The notes beneath the pieces are model-generated. The model saw nothing but the letters and a program-made list of their open reading frames with translations. It did not search any database and was not told the origin of the DNA. 33,186 nt of DNA from an uncultured Saprospiraceae bacterium. GTDB lineage: Bacteria; Bacteroidota; Bacteroidia; Chitinophagales; Saprospiraceae. The position numbers were made by a program, and so were the translations under genes. How positions within the stretch are numbered: position 1 is the stretch's first letter; each line of letters begins with the position of its first letter. This document shows positions 26,119 to 33,186 of this stretch, in pieces. The stretch lies in NCBI GenBank assembly GCA_938001865.1, contig CALLAW010000057.1:1-33186 (forward strand), in the 5' to 3' direction.

Positions 26119-27111
26119 ATGAAAGCAATATTAAATCAACTCTTTGATCATCAGCAGCTTACGCAAGATCAAGCAAGGCAAGTCTTACTCAAGATGTCCC
26201 AAGGTGAGTACAATGCCAGTCAGATATCGGCATTTATCAGTGTCTATCTGATGCGGACTGTGACAGTAGATGAGTTGCAAGGATTCAGAGATGCCTTGTT
26301 GCAACTGTGTATCCCTGTGGACTTGGAGGGTGTAGAGACGATCGATGTCTGTGGTACTGGAGGCGACGGGAAGGACACCTTCAATATCTCTACAGCATCT
26401 GCATTCGTACTTGCAGCTGCTGGTTACAAAGTCTCTAAGCATGGCAACTATGGGGTGTCATCCATCTGCGGGTCGAGCAATGTACTGGAGTCACTTGGTT
26501 ATGAGTTTACCGCAGATGTCTCACGATTGAGGCGACAGTTAGACCAAGTCAATTTTTGTTTTTTTCATGCACCTCTATTTCATCCTGCTCTCAAGTCAGT
26601 AGGTCCTGTGAGGAAGGAGTTAGGAGTCAAGACTTTTTTTAACCTACTAGGTCCCTTGGTCAATCCTTGTAGACCTACTCATCAGATGGTTGGAGTGTTT
26701 AACCTCAAGGTGCTTAGACTCTATCAATATTTGCTCCAGCAGTCAGAGCTACATTATACTATTGTCCATGCGATTGACGGGTATGACGAAGTCTCATTGA
26801 CTGGAGACACTAAGGTGATCCAACATGGATTGGAGAGGTTAGTGAGACCTCAAGAGTTTACTCTACCGAGGTTGACAGAGGAGTCACTACATGGAGGTGT
26901 TGATATCAGATCGGCGGCCAAGATATTCACATCTGTACTCGCAGGTAAAGGCAGTCCATCTCAGCATGCTGTAGTGGCAGCTAATGTGGGTCTTGCTATC
27001 CAGACATTTACTCCAAGTAAGACCCTCCAGCACTGTGTAGAAGAAGCAATGGAAACTCTCCTCTCAGGGAAAGCTCTGACGACATTACAATCACTTATTG
27101 ATCTCAAGTAG
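26119..27111 (+). CDS. trpD: Anthranilate phosphoribosyltransferase
   Basis: A 330-residue enzyme that joins anthranilate and PRPP. The PRPP-binding loop CGTGGDGKDTFNISTASA is intact, followed by KHGNYGVSSICGSSNVLE and FFLFNLLGPLVNP-like FFNLLGPLVNP. It is a stand-alone protein, not fused to TrpG. Its stop is one base from the trpC ATG. Confidence 0.97.
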   Translation: MKAILNQLFDHQQLTQDQARQVLLKMSQGEYNASQISAFISVYLMRTVTVDELQGFRDALLQLCIPVDLEGVETIDVCGTGGDGKDTFNISTASAFVLAAAGYKVSKHGNYGVSSICGSSNVLESLGYEFTADVSRLRRQLDQVNFCFFHAPLFHPALKSVGPVRKELGVKTFFNLLGPLVNPCRPTHQMVGVFNLKVLRLYQYLLQQSELHYTIVHAIDGYDEVSLTGDTKVIQHGLERLVRPQEFTLPRLTEESLHGGVDIRSAAKIFTSVLAGKGSPSQHAVVAANVGLAIQTFTPSKTLQHCVEEAMETLLSGKALTTLQSLIDLK

Positions 27112-27112
27112 T

Positions 27113-27895
27113 ATGCATATCTTAGATAGAATCGTTGAATATAAGCGCAAAGAAGTTGCACTCCGCAAGTTAGAAACCCCATTGGGAGCCTTGCAGAATA
27201 AGGTAGACCGTGACCCAGTATCACTCAGAGATCGGATCAAGAGTGGGAGTGGAGTGATTGCAGAATTCAAGCGGAGGTCACCGAGTAAGCCTACTCTAAA
27301 TGTGGAAGCTAAGGTAGAGCAGATCACCCCTCTCTATGAATCATCAGGAGTATCGGGGATTTCAATATTGACAGATAATCATTTCTTTGGAGGATCAGAC
27401 GCTGATCTGACCAAGGCAAGAGAGCTCAATACTCTCCCGCTGTTGCGCAAAGATTTTGTAGTCGACGAGTATCAAATCTACGAAGCGAGTACACTTGGAG
27501 CTGATTGTATCCTGCTCATCGCCCGTATATTGACAGCACATGAGATCAAGCATCTGATGTTGATAGCGAGAGAGTTGGGTCTGGAAGTACTGGTAGAGAT
27601 CCATAATCAAAAAGAACTGGACAAACTCACTGATCTCCCCGATCTAGTCGGAGTGAACAATCGCAACCTTGATACATTTGAGGTGGACTATCAACACTCT
27701 ATTGACTTGATAGCACAGTTGCCCGCAGATGCTTGTAAGATCGCTGAGAGTGGAATCCATAGTGTCGAGGTGATGTGGCAATTATCTGATGCAGGATTTG
27801 ATGGCTTCCTTATGGGTGAGAGGTTCATGGCTACGGCATCTCCAGGGATAGCTTGTAAGCAAATGGTAAAAGATTATCTCAATAGAAAAATGTAA
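27113..27895 (+). CDS. trpC: Indole-3-glycerol phosphate synthase
   Basis: A 260-residue TIM-barrel enzyme that closes the indole ring. Motifs are EFKRRSPSK, LLRKDFVVDEYQIYEA, VLVEIHNQKEL, GVNNRNLDTFEVD and IAESGIHS. The frame extends upstream to a TTG at 27098 inside trpD, but ATG 27113, one base after the trpD stop, is the normal coupled start. It is not fused to TrpF. The next gene downstream lies on the other strand. Confidence 0.95.
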   Translation: MHILDRIVEYKRKEVALRKLETPLGALQNKVDRDPVSLRDRIKSGSGVIAEFKRRSPSKPTLNVEAKVEQITPLYESSGVSGISILTDNHFFGGSDADLTKARELNTLPLLRKDFVVDEYQIYEASTLGADCILLIARILTAHEIKHLMLIARELGLEVLVEIHNQKELDKLTDLPDLVGVNNRNLDTFEVDYQHSIDLIAQLPADACKIAESGIHSVEVMWQLSDAGFDGFLMGERFMATASPGIACKQMVKDYLNRKM

Positions 27896-27915
27896 AGAAT
27901 TGTAATAAATAGACT

Positions 27916-28449
27916 CTAATAATCTAGCACAACGGTGGTAGAGTCAGAGATCACTAATAGATCACTCGTCTGTATCGAATAACTAATACCTATAGACTCT
28001 TCTTGGAAGAATGCTGCTTCGACATATGCTTGATTGAGTGGGATCCAGAGGACTGAGTAATCACTGCTATAGATAGGCTCGAAACCTGTGAAGCTGAGGG
28101 AGGTTTCGTATAGATTGGTATAGGCAGGTATCAGAGTATTGAAGTTAATCAGGAAGTCTTTGTTGAAGGTAACAGTAATCTGATCTGCAATGATTGCATT
28201 AGAGAGAGACCTTTCGCAATCATCATCATTGACAGCATCTGTGATGAGCTCCACTCTGACATACTTTGGAGATGATCGCAAAGTGTCGGAGATGATTGAT
28301 TGATTCAGCTGAGTAGATTCGATCACGTCAAATCCATTGCTTCCAGAGATTGTGATATTTTGGATCTCGCAGATATCGTCGCAACTGATCACAGATATCA
28401 TGCAAGCGGTGAACAATATTATTCTCCTGAGAAGACTGTAGTCTGACAT
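27916..28449 (-). CDS. Putative lipoprotein of unknown function inside the trp operon
   Basis: A 177-residue protein with a short charged N-terminus, a hydrophobic stretch and a lipobox (VISC) that puts the lipidated cysteine at residue 23, followed by DDICE. The rest looks beta-rich and matches no family I know. Acidic residues directly after the lipid cysteine recall surface-export signals of Bacteroidota lipoproteins, but this is inference. It is convergent with trpC (20 bp between stops) and divergent from trpF (56 bp between starts), so transcription of trpF-trpB from the operon promoter would run antisense through it. Confidence 0.7.
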   Translation of the reverse strand: MSDYSLLRRIILFTACMISVISCDDICEIQNITISGSNGFDVIESTQLNQSIISDTLRSSPKYVRVELITDAVNDDDCERSLSNAIIADQITVTFNKDFLINFNTLIPAYTNLYETSLSFTGFEPIYSSDYSVLWIPLNQAYVEAAFFQEESIGISYSIQTSDLLVISDSTTVVLDY

Positions 28450-28505
28450 AATTAATGAGATCTAGATGATACAAGTAATTCACTATCAACACTAAGATAC
28501 AATAA

Positions 28506-29108
28506 ATGCAAGTCAAAATCTGTGGTATAACAGCACAAAAACAACTCAATGAACTCTCCAAGATGGACGTAGACATGATAGGACTTAACTTCTATCCAAA
28601 GTCAAAGCGATATGTAGATCGCTTACTCCAGATGGATCAGTGTGATCAACAGAAGGTTGGTGTCTTTGTCAATGCGAGCATCGCTGACCTCCGAGAGAAG
28701 ACAAACATGTATCAATTAGATCTCTTACAACTCCATGGAGATGAGTCCATAGAGTACTGTAGACAAGCTCAGGAGATTGCACCAATCATCAAAGTATGGA
28801 GAGTAGGATCTAACTTTGATTTTGATCAATTGGCCAACTTTGAGTTCTGTGACTATTTTCTGTTTGATACATACACTCCTGCATATGGTGGATCAGGTAA
28901 GGCATTTGACTGGCAAGTCTTAGCAGACTATCGAGGTGAGACTCCCTTCTACCTCAGCGGCGGGATAGGTCCAGACTCGATCCATGCTCTCAGGCAAGTA
29001 GATCATCCCCAATTGGCTGGAGTAGATATTAATAGTAAGTTTGAAGAGAGTCCAGGCGTGAAAGATCTCGTATCTGTGACAACATTTATCAATGAATTAA
29101 AAAAATAA
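28506..29108 (+). CDS. trpF: Phosphoribosylanthranilate isomerase
   Basis: A 200-residue TIM-barrel enzyme that rearranges phosphoribosylanthranilate to CdRP. Motifs are VKICGIT at the N-terminus, GLNFYPKSKRYV, GVFVN, LLQLHGDES, LFDTYTPAYGGSGKAFDW and LSGGIGPDSI. It starts at ATG 28506 and precedes trpB by 6 bp. No exact TAnnTTTG element was seen in the 56 bp upstream, so its promoter is uncertain. Confidence 0.96.
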   Translation: MQVKICGITAQKQLNELSKMDVDMIGLNFYPKSKRYVDRLLQMDQCDQQKVGVFVNASIADLREKTNMYQLDLLQLHGDESIEYCRQAQEIAPIIKVWRVGSNFDFDQLANFEFCDYFLFDTYTPAYGGSGKAFDWQVLADYRGETPFYLSGGIGPDSIHALRQVDHPQLAGVDINSKFEESPGVKDLVSVTTFINELKK

Positions 29109-29114
29109 TTAGCA

Positions 29115-30299
29115 ATGAAATATCAAGTAGATTCAAAGGGGTTTTATGGTGATTTTGGAGGAGCTTATATCCCAGAAATGCTCTACAGCAATATCGATAA
29201 TCTCCAAAATAACTATTTAGAAATTACTGCTCTACCCAGTTTTAGAGCAGAGTTTGACCAGTTACTAAGGGACTATGTGGGACGACCATCTCCACTCTAC
29301 TTAGCACCGAGACTATCTAAGCAGTACGGAGCTAAGATCTATCTCAAGCGTGAAGATCTGAACCATACGGGAAGCCACAAGATCAACAATACAATAGGGC
29401 AAATCTTACTTGCCAAACACATCGGGAAGACCAGGATAATCGCAGAGACTGGCGCTGGCCAACATGGAGTGGCTACAGCAACAGTCTGTGCCCTCATGGG
29501 GATCGAGTGTGTCGTCTATATGGGTGCAGTAGATATCCAGAGACAGGCACCCAATGTAGCTAGGATGAAGATGCTCGGTGCTAAGGTCGTCCCTGCGATG
29601 AGTGGGAGTAAGACGCTAAAGGATGCAACCAATGAGGCGATAAGAGATTGGATCAACAACCCTGAGGATACACATTATATCATTGGTTCTGTAGTGGGTC
29701 CACATCCTTACCCTGATATGGTCGCAAGGTTCCAATCTGTCATCAGCCAGGAGATGAAGACTCAACTCAGAGAGCAGACGGGCAACGAAAATCCAGATTA
29801 TATCATCGCTTGTGTTGGCGGAGGTAGTAATGCAGCCGGGATCATGTATCACTATCTGGAAGAACAATCAGTAAAGCTCGTACTCGTAGAAGCAGGTGGT
29901 AAGGGTGTAGACACTGGTCACTCTGCTGCGACAAGTGTACTCGGGAGTATGGGTATCATCCATGGAAGTAAGACCCTCCTGATGCAGACAGATGACGGTC
30001 AGATCGTAGAGCCATACTCACTCTCAGCTGGACTAGATTATCCAGGGATAGGACCACTCCATGCTCACTTGATTAAGTCTGGTAGAGCACAAGTCTATCA
30101 TGCGACAGATGAGCAAGCTCTCAATGCTGCTCGCAACTTGAGTCGCATAGAGGGCATCATCCCAGCCTTAGAGACAGCCCATGGATTGGCAGCTCTCGAG
30201 CAGATGACATTTAGCCAAGATGATGTCGTAGCCATCAATCTCTCAGGAAGAGGAGATAAGGACCTAGCTACATATATTGAGGCATTTGGTGAGGAATAA
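29115..30299 (+). CDS. trpB: Tryptophan synthase beta chain
   Basis: A 394-residue PLP enzyme that condenses indole with serine. The PLP lysine is Lys89 in [14 protein letters not shown], the catalytic Glu is in [10 protein letters not shown], and the phosphate loop is [10 protein letters not shown]. It is of the canonical TrpB1 type, which normally works in a complex with TrpA. No trpA follows: the next gene is unrelated and starts 200 bp downstream. No terminator was found after trpB. Confidence 0.97.
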   Translation: MKYQVDSKGFYGDFGGAYIPEMLYSNIDNLQNNYLEITALPSFRAEFDQLLRDYVGRPSPLYLAPRLSKQYGAKIYLKREDLNHTGSHKINNTIGQILLAKHIGKTRIIAETGAGQHGVATATVCALMGIECVVYMGAVDIQRQAPNVARMKMLGAKVVPAMSGSKTLKDATNEAIRDWINNPEDTHYIIGSVVGPHPYPDMVARFQSVISQEMKTQLREQTGNENPDYIIACVGGGSNAAGIMYHYLEEQSVKLVLVEAGGKGVDTGHSAATSVLGSMGIIHGSKTLLMQTDDGQIVEPYSLSAGLDYPGIGPLHAHLIKSGRAQVYHATDEQALNAARNLSRIEGIIPALETAHGLAALEQMTFSQDDVVAINLSGRGDKDLATYIEAFGEE

Positions 30300-30433
30300 A
30301 AACTTCACATCTAACTCGTAAGAAGGTTCATTGCCCATGAGTGCAGATGCAACTAAGAGAGAATGAGATCATCGTGAGTACCAAAGATCAATGAGATATA
30401 GAGGTGCATATCACCCTTGATATACCTAGTATT

Positions 30434-30496
30434 AATTGGTTTAGGGCTAGAGATGTCACTATTTTTAGTACATTAGTCATATAAACTAAACCAATT
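30434..30496 (+). repeat. 11-bp inverted repeat just before the next start codon
   Basis: AATTGGTTTAG (30434-30444) and CTAAACCAATT (30486-30496) are perfect reverse complements, 41 nt apart. The second arm ends 4 bp before the ATG at 30501. It could be a 5'-leader hairpin that covers the translation start region, or a paired binding site. The rest of the 201 bp between trpB and this gene shows nothing else. Confidence 0.55.
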
Positions 30497-30500
30497 GAGT

Positions 30501-31658
30501 ATGAAAAATGTAATCTTATTCTTGACATTTGTATTGATGTCAAGTCCAGTATGGTCCCAAAGAGTAGACATTGACAAGAAAAGAGTCAGTGTTGAAGTCA
30601 GTACACTACCACAATTCTATGTACCCACTGATCAACGTACCTACGTCGTAGAGTTCTTTGGTCCGGAATATATCAATCCGGACTATGTGTACGAAAATAT
30701 CAATATCAATGGTTGGGAACAAGTAGACGAAAATGCCAATGCTAAAGTTGTCATCAACGCATATGGCATAAAAGTAAAAGATCCCGAACAAATCAAAAGA
30801 ACAGAAGAGAAAAAGGATAAGGAGGGAAATGTCACCAGCACAAAGCACTACTATAAGTACACACTAGTAGGCGAAACAAAAAGTCGTGTCAGAGTAAGTG
30901 GCCCTGGAGAAAAAATGGAAATGTCTAAGTGGGAAAAGAAACAAAAAGCTAAAGCTGAGGCAGAAGCTGCTGAGAAGAAAGAAGCAGTCGACTCTAACCC
31001 CTTCCTCGCAGGGACAGATGTCGCCGATGAAGCTGACCAAAATGCTAATCTCGAAGTGATCTTTGGAGATTACAACAATCATAAGTTTGAGTATACCACT
31101 GCAGAAAACTCCTCTTACTCCAAGGCTCTAGCTGCCATAAGAGCAGTGATTGATACTAAAGTCAGAGGCTTCGAAGACGATTATCCAGAGCAATTAGTGA
31201 GGTATGCTAACTCAGATCTCAATACTTGCTATGGCTACCAGAAGTCTACACAAGCATTCAAAATGAGAGTACTTGACTCCAAAAAACATCCAGAAAATGA
31301 GATGTATGGCAATGCGACTACCGCTCTACAAAAGTTAATGGAAGCGAAGAAGTGGAATGAGTCAACGGACAAGCTCAAGACTGACCTAGAGCCAATGATC
31401 GCTTACTTCGAAGGAGTCGCAAAAAAGTATAGTAGCGATGACAAACATGAAAAGAGATTAAAGTCAGCTTCACTATTTAATCTTGGACAGATCTATTACT
31501 TCTTGGATATGCCGGATAAGGTGAAGGAAATAGGTGACTCATATATCAGATGGGGAGAGGACGTTAAAGATGGAGAAGACTTTGTAGAAATGGCAGAATC
31601 ACTCAAAAAACAATTAGAATTTCACAATATGTCAGGAAGATACTTCACGGCTAACTAA
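30501..31658 (+). CDS. Exported protein of unknown function
   Basis: A 385-residue protein read from ATG 30501; a TTG two codons earlier is less likely. A clear signal peptide (MKNVILFLTFVLMSSPVWSQ) gives cleavage at about residue 19. Residues 20-135 look like beta strands (TYVVEFFGPEYINPDYVYE). Residues 140-162 are a Lys/Glu/Ala-rich charged helix (KKQKAKAEAEAAEKKEA). The C-terminal 200 residues are mostly helical and resemble TPR-like packing (SLFNLGQIYYFLDMPDKVKE). I do not recognise the family. It is a single gene with its own terminator. Confidence 0.8.
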   Translation: MKNVILFLTFVLMSSPVWSQRVDIDKKRVSVEVSTLPQFYVPTDQRTYVVEFFGPEYINPDYVYENININGWEQVDENANAKVVINAYGIKVKDPEQIKRTEEKKDKEGNVTSTKHYYKYTLVGETKSRVRVSGPGEKMEMSKWEKKQKAKAEAEAAEKKEAVDSNPFLAGTDVADEADQNANLEVIFGDYNNHKFEYTTAENSSYSKALAAIRAVIDTKVRGFEDDYPEQLVRYANSDLNTCYGYQKSTQAFKMRVLDSKKHPENEMYGNATTALQKLMEAKKWNESTDKLKTDLEPMIAYFEGVAKKYSSDDKHEKRLKSASLFNLGQIYYFLDMPDKVKEIGDSYIRWGEDVKDGEDFVEMAESLKKQLEFHNMSGRYFTAN

Positions 31659-31700
31659 GATCTTCACTTACAGTTACAGTAAGCTTCAAAACAATATGAA

Positions 31701-31735
31701 AATGAGTGGTAAGAAATTACCGCTCATTTTTTTTT
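31701..31735 (+). terminator. Rho-independent terminator
   Basis: A 12-bp stem (AATGAGTGGTAA with TTACCGCTCATT, one G-U pair) and a GAAA loop, followed by nine T. It lies 42 bp after the stop codon of the unknown exported protein. Confidence 0.94.
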
Positions 31736-31860
31736 GATACCATCAATCACCAAGAGTAAATCTGGACAATTTGTGTCAACTCTTAGATATAGCTGCTACG
31801 TGCTATCATAATATTTGCTACTTTTATTTGCATAATATCGATCATAAACTTTACTGAAAT

Positions 31861-33186
31861 ATGCAATACACTAAGACTCTAGCCTTACTAACTCTCCTGT
31901 TCATAGGATGCTATACTCAGTCAACTGCACAACTGAGAAAGAATAAAAAAGCAACGACAACGCAGACTACCAATACCCTTGATGATCTCAATGTCGGTTC
32001 TCTCAAATTTAGAGACATCGGGCCTGCCAATACCTCTGGTCGTATCTCTGATTTTGCAGTAGACGAGGAGATGCCATCGACATACTATATCGCAGCGTCG
32101 TCTGGTGGTGTGTGGAAGACAGTCAATGCAGGGACTACCTTCGAGCCAATCTTTGATAGCCAAGGATCATATAGTATCGGATGCGTGACACTCGATCCGA
32201 GTAATAAGAGTACCGTATGGGTAGGCACTGGCGAAAATAATAATCAACGATCGGTCGCCTATGGTGATGGGGTATACAAGTCTATAGATGGAGGTAATAC
32301 ATGGACTAATATGGGACTCAAAGACACTGAGCATATCTCTCAGATCATCGTCCACCCAGAGGATTCTGATATTGTCTTGGTGGCTGCAGTAGGGCCACTC
32401 TGGAATAGTGGCGGAGAGAGAGGTGTCTATCTGACTACTGATGGAGGTGAGACCTGGGAAGCAACACTGACGATTGATCAGTATACGGGTATCGCAGATA
32501 TGATTGCCGATCCAAGTAATCCCGATATCATCTATGCCGCAGCTCACCAGCGAGCTAGACATGTATTTACCTATATCGGGGGTGGTCCAGCAAGTAGCAT
32601 TTACAAGAGTACAGATGGAGGTAAGACTTGGAAGGAATCAGCAACCGGATTGCCAGGAGGAGATAAGGGTAGGATAGGATTGTCAATCTCACCTGCTAAT
32701 CCTACTATGGTCTATGCCATCGTCGAAGCACAGGATGATAAGAGTGGAGTCTATCGATCTACCAACGCTGGTGCCTCATGGCAAAAAAGAGGAGGACATG
32801 TCACAAGTGGCAATTACTATCAGGAAATCATCTCTGACCCTGTCAATCCAGAAGTAGTCTTTTCTATGGATACATGGTTGAGTAAAAGTACTGATGGCGG
32901 TAAGTCATTTCAGAGAGTTGGAGAGATCACTAAGCATGTCGACAATCACTGTATCTGGATCAATCCCAATAATACGAATCACTGGCTTGTCGGATGTGAT
33001 GGTGGTATCTATGAGACGTGGGATGCAGCTGCCACATGGGACTTTAAGGCTAATCTTCCACTGACACAATTCTATAAGGTCTCTGTGGATAATGCTACAC
33101 CATTCTACAATATCTATGGAGGTACACAGGATAATAATAGTATGGGTGGTCCGTCGCGGACATCTACAGTACATGGCATACGGAAT
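31861..33186 (+). CDS. BNR/sortilin-like beta-propeller exported protein, N-terminal 442 codons (3' end outside window)
   Basis: The frame is open from ATG 31861 to the window edge. A signal sequence is present (LLTLLFIGCYTQSTAQ); a weak lipobox at Cys17 or signal peptidase I cleavage after STA are both possible. At least four Asp-box (BNR) motifs follow: KSIDGGNTW, LTTDGGETW, KSTDGGKTW and RSTNAGASW, with a fifth, KSTDGGKSF, more divergent. These, with the opening KFRDIGPANTSGRISDFAVD, are typical of large Bacteroidota proteins annotated as sortilin/VPS10-like or glycosyl-hydrolase-like. No catalytic residue can be assigned, and the enzymatic label should not be assumed. Confidence 0.87.
   Translation, partial: MQYTKTLALLTLLFIGCYTQSTAQLRKNKKATTTQTTNTLDDLNVGSLKFRDIGPANTSGRISDFAVDEEMPSTYYIAASSGGVWKTVNAGTTFEPIFDSQGSYSIGCVTLDPSNKSTVWVGTGENNNQRSVAYGDGVYKSIDGGNTWTNMGLKDTEHISQIIVHPEDSDIVLVAAVGPLWNSGGERGVYLTTDGGETWEATLTIDQYTGIADMIADPSNPDIIYAAAHQRARHVFTYIGGGPASSIYKSTDGGKTWKESATGLPGGDKGRIGLSISPANPTMVYAIVEAQDDKSGVYRSTNAGASWQKRGGHVTSGNYYQEIISDPVNPEVVFSMDTWLSKSTDGGKSFQRVGEITKHVDNHCIWINPNNTNHWLVGCDGGIYETWDAAATWDFKANLPLTQFYKVSVDNATPFYNIYGGTQDNNSMGGPSRTSTVHGIRN

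Overview
The window is chromosomal DNA from a member of the Bacteroidota, perhaps a Saprospiria-like lineage (the lineage is a low-confidence guess). Pointers are a PorX-type response regulator of the type IX secretion system (T9SS), a CotH protein with a T9SS-like C-terminal tail, signal peptides typical of the phylum, and promoters of the TTTG / TAnnTTTG type, best seen before asnB. GC content is moderate. No rRNA, tRNA, insertion sequence, CRISPR array or prophage was seen.

Layout. 1-6042: the tail of a thioredoxin-like gene, then on the minus strand a secreted CotH-family protein, transketolase and PorX. 6178-11053 (plus): an HD-domain phosphohydrolase and a 1201-residue exported protein. 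The latter is built from about 33 copies of one 23-residue (69 bp) unit, in an acidic form in the N-terminal half and a basic form in the C-terminal half, with an OmpA-like domain and a terminal peptidoglycan-binding domain. It ends in a strong terminator. 11263-21873: housekeeping genes, namely glyA (its 3' end overlaps a convergent HtrA-type protease), dapF, hutI, a thioredoxin-SPOR protein, an RluE-like pseudouridine synthase, a CvfB-like S1 protein, a DEAD-box helicase, a TauE/SafE permease and an Lrp/AsnC regulator.

21952-30299 is amino-acid biosynthesis. asnB diverges from the Lrp/AsnC gene behind a near-consensus promoter. After a 530 bp gap holding several hairpins comes a tryptophan operon, trpE-trpG-trpD-trpC-(antisense lipoprotein)-trpF-trpB. 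Its leader encodes a 22-residue peptide with two adjacent Trp codons, followed by mutually exclusive antiterminator and terminator pairings: a complete classical attenuator read from sequence. The operon is split by a lipoprotein gene on the opposite strand, and no trpA follows trpB.

30501-33186: an exported protein of unknown function with its own terminator, and the first 442 codons of a BNR/sortilin-like beta-propeller protein that runs off the window.

Most worth following up are the acidic/basic repeat protein, the trp attenuator with the interrupted operon, and a possible structured RNA between asnB and the trp leader. Everything else is ordinary core metabolism.
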